From an uncultured Acidobacteriia bacterium (GTDB taxonomy: Bacteria > Acidobacteriota > Terriglobia > Bryobacterales > Bryobacteraceae), in assembly GCA_903929755.1 (NCBI GenBank), contig CAIYVZ010000014.1:1-64000 (forward strand): 64,000 nucleotides of DNA. The letters are read 5' to 3'. The notes beneath the pieces are model-generated. The model saw nothing but the letters and a program-made list of their open reading frames with translations. It had not been told where the DNA came from and searched no databases. This document shows, piece by piece, positions 9,890-19,335 of the stretch. The number at the start of each line of letters is the position of its first letter. Positions within the stretch are counted from its first letter, which is position 1. The position numbers were made by a program, and so were the translations under genes.

Positions 9890-10815
9890 TGCGCAACGGA
9901 AGAGCCATCCTCGGTCTATGCGTATTCGCGGGCTTGTTGCGCGCAGCGGATGGCGGAAACATCCCGCCGATGGTGCTGCGGGTGGCAGCACAGGAACAGG
10001 ATCCGCCACTGGATAAGAGTGCCTTTCGGGCGGTGTTTGAGAGTTCGCAGGCTCCACTGTTGAAGACGCTGGGACCGAAGGACGACCTGGTGGTTTTGCT
10101 GGTGCTGGATCTGACGGGCGATATCTCGCTGATTGATACGGCTCGGGGTGTACTGACCGATCGCCTGAAGGAACTGCCGGCGAATACCTGGGTGGCGGTG
10201 GTGAAGTCGCAGGATGTGCTGGAGGTTCTGGTGGATCCGACGCCCGACCGGCAAAAGGTTCTGTCGGCGATTCAGGAGTACGGCGTTACGGGTAAGGCGG
10301 GCTTGCTGGACACCCTGGAACCGGCCGCGAAGATGGCGGATTCCCTGTTGAGCCATTCGAGTGTACGGGTGGCGGTGGTGTATCTGACGGACAGCAATGT
10401 CTACAACAGCCGGGAGGATTTCACGAATCCGGTGATCAATTCGAGCGACGCGGGCGACCTGAGCCGGCGCTTCCCGGATCAGCTCATCAAGGAGAAAATG
10501 GGCAAACTTTCCGATGCCCTGGCGGGCTTTCAGGCGCCGTTGTTTTTTGTGCACCTGCACTACTTCTCCGATCCTATCAATGAGGCGTTTCAGCGGGGTC
10601 TGCTGCAGCTTGCCGAAGAGAGCGGCGGGACGGGCGCGTTCTGCCGGAGTGCCGGGGATATTCCGGCCTCAATTGACAAGGTTCTGACTTCGGCGCAGCA
10701 ATGGTGGAGCGTGGGTTTAGAACTGCCGACCGGGGCTCCGAAGAGCGCGACGGTACATCTGTTTAATGGAGACCGGGAAGTCCCCGGGCACTCCCGTTTT
10801 TCGCTGCGAAGGTGA
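9889..10815 (+). CDS. VWFA-domain secreted protein (acidobacterial VWFA-related family)
   Basis: 308 aa. A short N-terminal hydrophobic segment (AILGLCVFAGLLRAADG) suggests export. Residues ~60-230 fit a von Willebrand factor A domain: a VVLLVLDLTGDIS strand at the position of the metal-binding motif, alternating strands and helices, and VAVVYLTDSN later. The classical DxSxS is degenerate (DLTGD), so metal binding is doubtful. Proteins of this type are numerous in Acidobacteriota and are thought to mediate extracytoplasmic protein contacts. The gene overlaps the receptor gene upstream by one base and the coiled-coil gene downstream by one base, so the three are probably one operon. Confidence 0.8.
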   Translation: MRNGRAILGLCVFAGLLRAADGGNIPPMVLRVAAQEQDPPLDKSAFRAVFESSQAPLLKTLGPKDDLVVLLVLDLTGDISLIDTARGVLTDRLKELPANTWVAVVKSQDVLEVLVDPTPDRQKVLSAIQEYGVTGKAGLLDTLEPAAKMADSLLSHSSVRVAVVYLTDSNVYNSREDFTNPVINSSDAGDLSRRFPDQLIKEKMGKLSDALAGFQAPLFFVHLHYFSDPINEAFQRGLLQLAEESGGTGAFCRSAGDIPASIDKVLTSAQQWWSVGLELPTGAPKSATVHLFNGDREVPGHSRFSLRR

Positions 10816-11627
10816 TGCCGATGCGGAGACTATTACCTGGGCTTCTGGCGGTTGCGACGGTGGTGGCGGTTGCAGCGCTGGTGATGTGGCAGAGGGCGGA
10901 ACACAGGGGGGATGAGGCCCTGCGGCGCGTGGCACAACTGGAGCGTGCGCGCGGAGGTGTGGCAGCGACGGGGGCAGTGACTCCTGTTGCGGAAGCGCCG
11001 GCGTCCCCGGCAATACCCGGAGAACGGATCATTCGCGTGCCCGCCGGGGTGGCTCCCGCGCAGTATGTTCATGCGGTGGATAACAAGGCGATTGACGATT
11101 TGAATGCCACGGTTGCGGAACTGCGGCAGCAGGTGGCGGTGGCCACGGAGGAATCACAGAAGCTGGCCGCTGCTGCTGCGGCAAAGGCTGAGGAACAGGG
11201 CAGGCTTGCCGCTCAGGTGGAGGAGTGGAAAGAAAGCGTCCGGCAGGCGAAGAATACCGCCGTGAGTTTGCAGGCTGAACTACAAATCAAGGCGGATCGG
11301 ACTGCCGCTTCCGAAGCTGCGCAGAAGGCTTTGACCGAGCGCGTGGCGAAGGCGGAAGCGGCGGCCACCAAAGCTACTGCCGTGGGGCGCGAGGTGGAAG
11401 ATCTGAATCGCCGCCGGGAGGCGCAGATTGCGAATTTACAGCGTCGCTACCGCGAAGCCAACGATGTCTACCGTGCATTTCTTCTGAATGAGCAGAACCG
11501 GGAACACGCTGCGGCGGGCAATCAGGCGGGGGACCTTTCCCGGGTGCAGAACTCGATACAGCAGGCGGAAGACGACCTGCGCCAGATTCAGATTTTGAAT
11601 GCCAGGATCGCGACGCTTATTCGCTAA
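10815..11627 (+). CDS. Membrane-anchored coiled-coil protein of unknown function
   Basis: 270 aa. The N-terminus has one transmembrane helix (LLAVATVVAVAALVMWQ) preceded by arginines, so the protein is likely anchored in the inner membrane with its body in the periplasm. Residues ~85-270 are rich in Ala, Glu, Gln and Lys with long heptad-like runs, indicating an extended coiled coil. No enzymatic motif is visible. ATG 10815 shares its A with the TGA of the VWFA gene; GTG 10812 is an alternative. Its 3' end overlaps the convergent TPR/FG-GAP gene by 11 bp. The coupling suggests it works with the receptor barrel and the VWFA protein. Confidence 0.75.
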   Translation: MPMRRLLPGLLAVATVVAVAALVMWQRAEHRGDEALRRVAQLERARGGVAATGAVTPVAEAPASPAIPGERIIRVPAGVAPAQYVHAVDNKAIDDLNATVAELRQQVAVATEESQKLAAAAAAKAEEQGRLAAQVEEWKESVRQAKNTAVSLQAELQIKADRTAASEAAQKALTERVAKAEAAATKATAVGREVEDLNRRREAQIANLQRRYREANDVYRAFLLNEQNREHAAAGNQAGDLSRVQNSIQQAEDDLRQIQILNARIATLIR

Positions 11628-14523
11628 GAGGCTGCAGGGGCCGGAGCGCCGGGCGGGTATTGAACTGGCGCTGGTATTTCTGGTGCGCTTCGTCGGTGGG
11701 GAAGTGTTCGCCGTTTGAGTAGGGGTAGACGCGCATGCCGTGGAAGGGCAGAGGCTTCACGGTGTTGCCGTGGGCCGTATTCGGGTCATGATCCTTGGCC
11801 CAGCCATCCACTTTAAGCAGGAAATCGCGGGTCCAGCCGGGTTTGAGCGGGGGGAGCTGTGCGGCAGGAAACTGCAGGGTGAGTTCGTCTCCGGAGCCCA
11901 TGATGACCATGCGGTCGTCGATGGCCTGGGTCAGATCGAGGACGTCTCCGAAGCGCGTGTAGAAGCCTGGGGTGGGGTTCCAGAAGGGCATGGTGGCGGC
12001 GAGGCGATACGAATAGGTGTCGGGCTGTTGTCGGGTGGGATCGATCTTCGATTCCGAGAAGCCGCGGTAGTGGAGGTTCGCCGATTGGGTAGTGATTGCG
12101 GTGCGGTGGGTTGCGTTCGGGGTGGTGTTTTCGGAGAGGAAGATCTCGTCCCAATAGACGGCGAGACTGGTGGTGATTCGCAGCTTCCGGCTGCCGGCGG
12201 GGAAATGGAGGTCCACGGCAATGGTCTTCGGTTTCCCGGCGGGCATACCCATATCGGCGTTCACGGTCTGCCAGTGACCAGCCGCATCCTGCATTTCAAG
12301 TTTGGGGAAGACGGGACCGCCGGCGTTCTGTTGCGCGGCGGCGCGGAAGGTGCTGCCATCCGGCCAATCAACCCAGCCGTTGAGGAACAGCGTGGGGTTT
12401 GAAGATGTACCGGGGAAATCCAGGTCCAGGGTGTGCAGTTCGGCGATCCCGTTCGGGGTTCGCTTGAAATCTGCAGGGTAGCTTTGATCGCGGTGGAGGA
12501 GGAACGGGAGGACGTTGGCTGCGCCCTGCGTCGCGGTGGCCGGATAGACGCGCTTGTGAACCTCAAAGAGCCGGTCTTCTGGGTACGGCGGCGACTTGAA
12601 TTTCTCGTTGGTGAAGACTTCGGTGCCGCGGGGGTGATCGATGGCTTCCAGATGCAGCTGGTCGAGATAGGAGACTTCGGCGAGTTCTTCGGTGATGCGA
12701 ATTTCGTACTTGCCGTTGCGGGTTTGCATGGCCTTGCCGGGGATGAGGACGAACTCATCGTGATCGACTGGAAAGTAGGTGCCGTCGCCATCGCTGGCAC
12801 CGAGGGGGGCGACACCCAGCACGTCGGTGATGAATTCGAATTCGCGGCCATTCCATGTCCAGATCATGGGGCAGGAACCGGAGAGGCGCTGCGCTTCTTC
12901 AATGCGATGGGTCTTGTTGGCGGCGAGACGGACTTCGCTTTGCAGCAGGCCGTTCATCCAGGTGATGCGGACGACGTCAGCCTGGGTGTAGGCACCGATA
13001 TCGAAGACCAGCGGGAAGCCCTCATAGAAGGCCTTGCGGTAGAGTTGGCCGGTTTTGATTTCCACTTCCGCGTCCTGTCCGAGCTTCAGACTTTTTACGC
13101 CGGCAAGTTGGATTCGGACCCAGTTATTTGCCGGTTTGGTGTCATTGTGCAACAGGTGAAGCGTGTTGCCGACCAGGCGTGCGCGGTCTGGCCGGCCATC
13201 CCCATCGAAGTCCGCTTCCAGTTCGGTTTGGGAACGCGGCTCGCCCTTGTAGGCTTCGGCTGTATAACGGCCACCGAGTTGATCCCGATACAGAACGGGC
13301 GCGTGTCCCTGATAGAAGACGGCCAGATCGAAGGCTTTGGTATCCGGGTCCAGACGCAGTTTTGTGGCGCTGGTGGCGCTGGCTTTCAGGAAGGGGAAGG
13401 CTGCAGTTTGGTCAGTGAAGCCTGCCGAACCCTGATTGCGGAGCAGGGCGGGGTTGTCACCGAGAAGGACGAGGTCAAGGTCGTAGTCGTGGTCATAGTC
13501 CAGCCAGACGGCACGATTGAAGGCGCGTTGGGGCAGGAGAGTAGTGAGCTTTTCGAAGACTCCGGCTTTGTTGTGATAGAGGCCCGGGCCTTGTGGGGTG
13601 AGGATGCAAAGGTCGGGAAGACCGTCGTTATCAAAATCTCCGGCGGCGATATGGGTGATGCCACTAATGGTTTCGAGACCCGCGTTGGGGGCTGGCGTTT
13701 CGCCCTTCAGGAACAGGGTGGCTCCGCTGGCGGACCAGACGAGCAAGTCGGCCTGGCCCTTGCCCGTGGAATCGAGGACCAGCATGCCCTCTGCGGTGCC
13801 GGGGAGGGCTCGGTCTGAGTAAGTGGGCGGGGCTGCCGGTGCGGGGGATACGGGACGTGCGGGGTCGTAGATCTCGGCGTAATTGCACCAATCGACGTCT
13901 TCGGGGGTGGCGGCGCTTTCCTGCTGTTTCTTCAGGTCCTGAAAGGTTTTCAGCTGCGCGGCGGCATCGGCAGGTCTGCCTGCCTGCCGGTAGAGCGTAT
14001 AGAGCTGGAAGTGGGCGGCGGCCAGCAGGGGGTTGAGTTTCGAGGCTTGTTCGAAGCGGGTGATCGCTTCGGGCATACGGCCTTCCTGGCGGTAGAGCGC
14101 GCCTAGCTGATAGTGCACGACAGGCTCATCGGGAGTGAGCTTCAGCATGCGCTCAAACTGCGCGATGGCCGGAGCGCTGCTGCCGCTCTTGCGGTACTGA
14201 ACGCCGAGGTTGAACCAGGTATGGGGGAGTTTGGGGTCCAGTTTCTGGACTTCGAGCAGGAGCTTGATGGCGGCTTCCGGTGACCCGGCGTGCAGCAGGG
14301 CCAGCGCGTAATTCAGTTTCTCGCGGTTGGACTTCGGCGCAAGGTCGAGAGCCTTCCTGAATTCCGTGACCGCTTCGGCTGCGGTGGTGGGGTTCTCGTA
14401 GAAGGCTTTGCCGAGGCTGCGGGCCTGTTCGAGGCGCTCTTCCGTAGTGGGGGCGGTTGCCCCCGCCAGGAAGAAAATGCACAGAGATACGCCTGCAACA
14501 AGGAGGAAACGTCTTATAGCCAT
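11617..14523 (-). CDS. Secreted TPR + FG-GAP/VCBS repeat protein with ASPIC/UnbV-like segment (CRTAC1-type)
   Basis: 968 aa. A signal peptide (MAIRRFLLVAGVSLCIFFLAG) is followed by TPR helices at about residues 30-195. Residues ~230-470 carry FG-GAP/VCBS-type repeats with calcium-loop patterns such as DFDNDGLPDL, DYDHDYDLDL and DFDGDGRPDR. Next comes an ASPIC/UnbV-like VRITWMNGLLQSEV segment at about residue 520, and a ~430-residue C-terminal region of unknown fold. This arrangement is common in Acidobacteriota and points to an extracytoplasmic binding or scaffold protein. It starts 57 bp from the divergent PQQ dehydrogenase, so the two may share a control region. Its stop overlaps the convergent coiled-coil gene by 11 bp. 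Confidence 0.85.
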   Translation of the reverse strand: MAIRRFLLVAGVSLCIFFLAGATAPTTEERLEQARSLGKAFYENPTTAAEAVTEFRKALDLAPKSNREKLNYALALLHAGSPEAAIKLLLEVQKLDPKLPHTWFNLGVQYRKSGSSAPAIAQFERMLKLTPDEPVVHYQLGALYRQEGRMPEAITRFEQASKLNPLLAAAHFQLYTLYRQAGRPADAAAQLKTFQDLKKQQESAATPEDVDWCNYAEIYDPARPVSPAPAAPPTYSDRALPGTAEGMLVLDSTGKGQADLLVWSASGATLFLKGETPAPNAGLETISGITHIAAGDFDNDGLPDLCILTPQGPGLYHNKAGVFEKLTTLLPQRAFNRAVWLDYDHDYDLDLVLLGDNPALLRNQGSAGFTDQTAAFPFLKASATSATKLRLDPDTKAFDLAVFYQGHAPVLYRDQLGGRYTAEAYKGEPRSQTELEADFDGDGRPDRARLVGNTLHLLHNDTKPANNWVRIQLAGVKSLKLGQDAEVEIKTGQLYRKAFYEGFPLVFDIGAYTQADVVRITWMNGLLQSEVRLAANKTHRIEEAQRLSGSCPMIWTWNGREFEFITDVLGVAPLGASDGDGTYFPVDHDEFVLIPGKAMQTRNGKYEIRITEELAEVSYLDQLHLEAIDHPRGTEVFTNEKFKSPPYPEDRLFEVHKRVYPATATQGAANVLPFLLHRDQSYPADFKRTPNGIAELHTLDLDFPGTSSNPTLFLNGWVDWPDGSTFRAAAQQNAGGPVFPKLEMQDAAGHWQTVNADMGMPAGKPKTIAVDLHFPAGSRKLRITTSLAVYWDEIFLSENTTPNATHRTAITTQSANLHYRGFSESKIDPTRQQPDTYSYRLAATMPFWNPTPGFYTRFGDVLDLTQAIDDRMVIMGSGDELTLQFPAAQLPPLKPGWTRDFLLKVDGWAKDHDPNTAHGNTVKPLPFHGMRVYPYSNGEHFPTDEAHQKYQRQFNTRPALRPLQPLSE

Positions 14524-14580
14524 AGAAATAAGCTCAAACTCCCAGCATACGCCGGTGCAGGCTGCGTTACATTAGTGCCT

Positions 14581-16539
14581 GTGATTCGATTCCTTAGTAT
14601 TGTCATTTTTGCAGGCGCAGCGTTGGCGCAGGATCCTCTGGCGGCGGGCCGCACCGTATTTGAGAACCGGTGTTCCGGCTGCCATGGTTCCGACGGAAAC
14701 GGTGGCGAACTCGGACCGCCCATCGCGATTCGGATGCCGAACCTGAGCGACGAACAGATTTCGAACACGGTGCGCAACGGGCTTCCCACGCGGGGCATGC
14801 CGGCGAATACCGTGGCGGCTGTGGAGATGCCGCAGTTGATTGCTGTGCTGCGTGCCCTGATCCCCCGTGAGACCGGGTTCCGGCCGTACGCGCTGAAAGC
14901 GGCGCTCACAAATGGCAAGACGGTGGAAGGCATGGTGGTGAATGAAGCTCTGGAAGATTTGCAGATGCGGGGTTCCGATGGCAAGATTCATTTGTTGCGC
15001 CGGGTGGATGCGAAGCAATACCGCGAAGTGACATCTGAGGTGAACTGGCCGTTTTATAACGGTGGCCTGACCGGTAACCGATTCACGACGATGACCCAGA
15101 TTACGAAGGCGAACGTGCGGAAGGTGGCTCCGAAGTGGGTGTTCACGATGCCGAACGCGTTCGGGCTGCAGGGTACGCCGGTGGTGGTGGATGGCGTGAT
15201 GTTTGTGACGAACGCGAATGAATGCTTCGCGCTGGATGCGGGTTCCGGCAGGGCAATCTGGCATTTCCAAAGGCCGAAAACGCGGGAGCTGGTGGGCAAT
15301 GCGGCGGGCGGGAATAACCGCGGCGTCGCGGTGGCGGGTGACAAGGTGTTCATGGTGACGGACAACGCTCATCTGCTGGCGCTGAGCCGGTCAACGGGCG
15401 AAATTATCTGGGAAATTGAGATGGCGGACTGGCACCAGAACTACAACGCCACGTCGGCGCCGCTGGTGATTGGCGACACGGTGGTGACCGGTACGGCCGG
15501 TGGCGAAGAAGGCGTGCGGGGCTTTATTTCCGCGTACGCAGTTGCCACGGGCAAGCGTGTCTGGCGTACGTGGACGATTCCGAACGCTGGTGAGCCGGGT
15601 TCTGAAACGTGGAAGGGCAACGGTATCGCGCATGGCGGTGCGGCGGCTTGGTTCACGGGGTCTTACGATGCCGATACCGATACGATTTTCTGGCAGGTGG
15701 GGAACCCAGGGCCGGACTATAACGGCAAGGAGCGTGGCGGCGATAATCTCTACTCCGACAGTATTCTGGCGCTGGACGCGAAGACGGGCAAGCTGAAGTG
15801 GCACTACCAGACGACGCCGCATGATTTGTGGGACTGGGATACCACCGAGACCGTGATGCTGCTGAATACGAACTGGCAGGGGCAGCCGCGGAAGTTGCTG
15901 GCGCAGGCGAATCGCAACGGGTTCTTCTACGTGTTTGACCGGGTGACCGGGAAATTGTTGCTCTCGAAAAAGTTCATCAACGAAATGACGTGGGCGACTG
16001 GCGTGGACGCCAATGGCCGACCGCAGTTTGTGGCCGGGCAGGAGCCCTCGACGAAGGGAACACGGGTTTGTCCTTCCCAGGACGGTGCGACGAACTGGTA
16101 TTCACCGTCGTTCAATCCGGCTACGGGCATGTACTACATCCAGACGAACGAGAAATGCTCGGTCTATTCGTTACGGCCCGTGGAATGGAAGGCTGGTCAG
16201 CCGTTCCTGGGTGGTGCCGAGAAGACAGATGCGGAGACGAAGCCGCATCGTATTCTGCGCGCTTTGGATCTGCAGACCGGGGCGGTGAAGTGGGAATTGC
16301 CGCAGAAGGGCGAGGCGAATTCCTGGGGCGGCACGCTGGCGACTTCGACTGGCCTGGTGTTCTTCGGAGATGAATCGGGCGCTTTCGCGGCGGCCGATGC
16401 GGTGACCGGGAAACTGCTCTGGTCATTCCAGACCAGCCAGAACTGGAAGGCGTCTCCGATGGCTTACCAGTTCGATGGCAAGGAGTATCTGGCGGTGGCT
16501 GCCAGCGGGAATGTGATTGCGTTTGGCGTGGTTGAATAA
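14581..16539 (+). CDS. PQQ-binding quinoprotein dehydrogenase with N-terminal cytochrome c domain
   Basis: 652 aa from GTG 14581; GTG 14575 is an alternative, and an open frame further upstream is not used because the signal peptide begins here (IRFLSIVIFAGAALAQ). A haem c site C31-x2-C34-H35 lies in the cytochrome domain, followed by a region with candidate Met ligands. The rest is an eight-bladed PQQ propeller with repeated ALDAxTGxxxW strands and the WDWD element typical of methanol/ethanol-type quinoproteins. Expected role: periplasmic alcohol or sugar oxidation passing electrons to the attached haem. The adjacent-cysteine disulfide of classical methanol dehydrogenases is absent. Confidence 0.9.
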   Translation: MIRFLSIVIFAGAALAQDPLAAGRTVFENRCSGCHGSDGNGGELGPPIAIRMPNLSDEQISNTVRNGLPTRGMPANTVAAVEMPQLIAVLRALIPRETGFRPYALKAALTNGKTVEGMVVNEALEDLQMRGSDGKIHLLRRVDAKQYREVTSEVNWPFYNGGLTGNRFTTMTQITKANVRKVAPKWVFTMPNAFGLQGTPVVVDGVMFVTNANECFALDAGSGRAIWHFQRPKTRELVGNAAGGNNRGVAVAGDKVFMVTDNAHLLALSRSTGEIIWEIEMADWHQNYNATSAPLVIGDTVVTGTAGGEEGVRGFISAYAVATGKRVWRTWTIPNAGEPGSETWKGNGIAHGGAAAWFTGSYDADTDTIFWQVGNPGPDYNGKERGGDNLYSDSILALDAKTGKLKWHYQTTPHDLWDWDTTETVMLLNTNWQGQPRKLLAQANRNGFFYVFDRVTGKLLLSKKFINEMTWATGVDANGRPQFVAGQEPSTKGTRVCPSQDGATNWYSPSFNPATGMYYIQTNEKCSVYSLRPVEWKAGQPFLGGAEKTDAETKPHRILRALDLQTGAVKWELPQKGEANSWGGTLATSTGLVFFGDESGAFAAADAVTGKLLWSFQTSQNWKASPMAYQFDGKEYLAVAASGNVIAFGVVE

Positions 16540-16572
16540 AGCAGGTTGAATAAAGCAGGTCGAATAAATTAA
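16531..16572 (+). repeat. 14-bp tandem repeat (3 copies) across the PQQ dehydrogenase stop codon
   Basis: GTTGAATAAAGCAG occurs at 16531-16544 and 16545-16558, followed by a degenerate copy at 16559-16572. Each copy contains a TAA; the first is the real stop codon. The unit is not a multiple of three, so the copies fall in different frames. Confidence 0.9.
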
Positions 16573-16573
16573 G

Positions 16574-17518
16574 CTAAACGGCCACTAACGGCGGAACGGA
16601 AGGCAGTTTGCGGAACGGGGTATCGGCAATGTAAAGGTTCCCTGCCCCGGGCGCAAACTGCCTTATTTCGTTGGACATGCCTTCCACGGCGGTGGTGAGC
16701 AGCAGCTTTACCTTGCCATCGAGTTCCACGAACTCCGGGCAGGTGACGCGGGGGGACCCGGGAACGATCCATTCCGTAAGGATCGCGCCATCACTCAGGC
16801 GGATTTCGAGGGCTCGACCATCGGCTATCGGCTCGGGGTTGTAGAAGGCCACAATGATGCTGGCCCCGTCGGGCGAGGGGCGGAGGCCATCCGGGAAGCC
16901 GGGGAGACGGTCGGGGGCTATGACGCTTTCCTTCGACTGGGCACGGCGAAGGCCGGCGTCGAACTGGTAGCGACTGATCTGTTTCGGAGTGGAATCGATA
17001 TCGATGAGGGTGTTGCCGAAAAGAAATTTCCCGTTGGAACAGGTTTGGCCACCCACCAGAGACCGTACCTCTTTGGTGGCGGCGTCGAAGAAATAGAGCT
17101 CGGCGATGGCCTGGTTGAACTCCAAATGCTTGGCACCGAAGATGACGCCACCTTCCACCGCCAGGCCGTCATTGATGATGCAGGCGGGGTGGGCGGGGAC
17201 TTCGATGCGGTCCGGGCGCAAGTGGCCGGTGCGGAGGTCGAACCATGCCAGATGCCGCTCCAGGCCCACCAGGAGCAGGCCAGGGTCCGTAGTTTCCGCG
17301 AAGAAGCCGGGGCGGCCCGGGAGAGCGTGGCTGACGTTGTGGCACGTGGCGAGGTCGAGCAGATTGAAGCTGCCTTCCCGCGCGTCGGCGCCGTGCTGAA
17401 TGGCGACCCAGCCGAGTTTGCCGGGGTGATGCTGCAGGACACGCGGCCCTTCGGGCAGAAAGCGCAATTCTTCGGAAGGTGGGCAGAAGAAAGGTTTGGC
17501 GACAAACTGGGCGGGCAT
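16574..17518 (-). CDS. SMP-30/gluconolactonase-like beta-propeller protein
   Basis: 314 aa without a signal peptide. The sequence has the six-bladed SMP-30/LRE pattern: an HPACIINDGLAVEGG strand matching the family's Asn-Asp metal site, then SNGKFLFGNTLIDID and PGFPDGLRPSPDGA, which give the second Asn and the Asp expected around the calcium ion. Family members hydrolyse sugar lactones or related esters; the real substrate is unknown. The gene is convergent with the PQQ dehydrogenase, which could produce lactones, but that link is only positional. Its start is divergent from the membrane protein at 17605 with about 86 bp between them. Confidence 0.8.
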   Translation of the reverse strand: MPAQFVAKPFFCPPSEELRFLPEGPRVLQHHPGKLGWVAIQHGADAREGSFNLLDLATCHNVSHALPGRPGFFAETTDPGLLLVGLERHLAWFDLRTGHLRPDRIEVPAHPACIINDGLAVEGGVIFGAKHLEFNQAIAELYFFDAATKEVRSLVGGQTCSNGKFLFGNTLIDIDSTPKQISRYQFDAGLRRAQSKESVIAPDRLPGFPDGLRPSPDGASIIVAFYNPEPIADGRALEIRLSDGAILTEWIVPGSPRVTCPEFVELDGKVKLLLTTAVEGMSNEIRQFAPGAGNLYIADTPFRKLPSVPPLVAV

Positions 17519-17565
17519 TACATGAAAAGCATAACGTGCGGATGGATGTCCGTTTAAACTTTGTA

Positions 17566-17595
17566 TTGCAAAGTTCTCCGTTGTCCGGTTATACT
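17566..17595 (+). promoter_or_regulatory. Sigma70-type promoter, possibly giving a near-leaderless mRNA
   Basis: TTGCAA (17566-17571) and TATACT (17590-17595) are separated by 18 bp. Transcription would start about seven bases on, near 17602, only a few bases before ATG 17605. This argues against the longer open frame beginning at 17479. Confidence 0.6.
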
Positions 17596-17604
17596 CGTCT
17601 CCAG

Positions 17605-18210
17605 ATGGCCGTTATCAGACCAATTCGCAAGGAACCCGTGGCGCTGCACTCGCAGGCCATCGACAACCTTGAGTTTATCCGGAGCACGATGGAGCGTTCC
17701 GGGTCATTCACTGCAGTTCCCGGACTGGGTGGCATGCTGATGGGCGCGACGGCGCTGTTCGCCGCTTTCGCGGCGCATCTGGCGAAGAGTCCCAAGGCAT
17801 GGCTGGCAATTTGGGCAGGCGAGGCGATGCTGGCGTTTGCGATTGGCCTCGCGTTTTCGTACCGGAAGGCAATGCGGGAGGGAAATCCCCTCGTGTCGCG
17901 CACTTTTCGCAGATTTGTGCTGGCGATGGCGCCCTCCGCGTTCGTTGGGGCCATGCTGACGGTGATGCTCTATCGAGATGGCCAGCAGGCGTTGCTGCCG
18001 TCCATGTGGCTACTGCTGTACGGCCTGGGCGTCTCTTCGGCGGGCGCCTTTTCGGTGCGCGCCGTCCCGCTGATGGGTGTCGGATTTTTGGTGCTGGGCG
18101 GCGTGGCCGCCTTCACTCCGGCTGGCTGGGGCGATGGTTTGATGGCTGTCGGCTTCGGGGGTCTGCATCTGGGCGTTGGATATCTGATTGCGAGGCATTT
18201 CGGTGGCTAA
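17605..18210 (+). CDS. Polytopic membrane protein paired with a winged-helix regulator
   Basis: 201 aa. A soluble N-terminal stretch of about 30 residues leads into FTAVPGLGGMLMGATALFAA and then about five more hydrophobic segments. I recognise the N-terminal pattern from acidobacterial membrane proteins of unknown function that are commonly encoded directly before a small winged-helix DNA-binding protein, as here. The start is chosen from the promoter just upstream. The stop codon overlaps the start region of the regulator gene, so the pair is translationally coupled. Function unknown; it may sense or respond to membrane state and act with the regulator. Confidence 0.75.
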   Translation: MAVIRPIRKEPVALHSQAIDNLEFIRSTMERSGSFTAVPGLGGMLMGATALFAAFAAHLAKSPKAWLAIWAGEAMLAFAIGLAFSYRKAMREGNPLVSRTFRRFVLAMAPSAFVGAMLTVMLYRDGQQALLPSMWLLLYGLGVSSAGAFSVRAVPLMGVGFLVLGGVAAFTPAGWGDGLMAVGFGGLHLGVGYLIARHFGG

Positions 18211-18568
18211 AAGCGCACGCATAGAACAACACAGTGGCGGTCTGCGGGCCCTGCCTGGCGGGGCAACCACGGCGGCGAAGGCTCTGGATCGCGTGATCCA
18301 TGAGCGCCTGCGTCTGGGTATGGTGAGCGCGCTCGCGGTGAATGAAAGCCTCACGTTCCGCGATCTGAAAGAGATTCTGGGCACGACAGACGGGAACCTG
18401 AGCGTGCACGCCCGCAAGCTGGAAGAAGCCGGCTACGTTTCCTGCACCAAGCGGTTCGAAGGCCGGGTTCCGTGCACGGAATATGGCCTGACTGACGCGG
18501 GCCGGGTCGCGCTGGAGCAGTACCTGACTCATATGGAAGCTCTGATCCAGGCAACTCGCCAGAAGTAA
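18203..18568 (+). CDS. Winged-helix transcriptional regulator (ArsR/MarR-like fold)
   Basis: 121 aa from GTG 18203, which overlaps the end of the membrane protein gene. The core has the winged-helix layout: a LGMVSALAVNESLTFRDLKE helix pair, a GTTDGNLSVHARKLEEAGYV recognition helix, then a basic wing (SCTKRFEGR) and a TDAGRVALEQYL helix. This is the small 'winged helix DNA-binding' type (PF13601-like) that usually has no ligand domain. It probably represses its own operon. TTG 18188 is an alternative start. Confidence 0.85.
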   Translation: MAKSARIEQHSGGLRALPGGATTAAKALDRVIHERLRLGMVSALAVNESLTFRDLKEILGTTDGNLSVHARKLEEAGYVSCTKRFEGRVPCTEYGLTDAGRVALEQYLTHMEALIQATRQK

Positions 18569-18606
18569 AAAAATTTACCCTCAGACTTTACAAAACCAAC
18601 TACTTT

Positions 18607-19332
<726 letters not shown>

Positions 19333-19335
19333 CAA

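Noticed and set aside
12433-13818. A 461-aa plus-strand frame opposite the TPR/FG-GAP gene
   Set aside because: The minus frame contains clear FG-GAP calcium loops and a signal peptide; the plus frame is compositional shadow.
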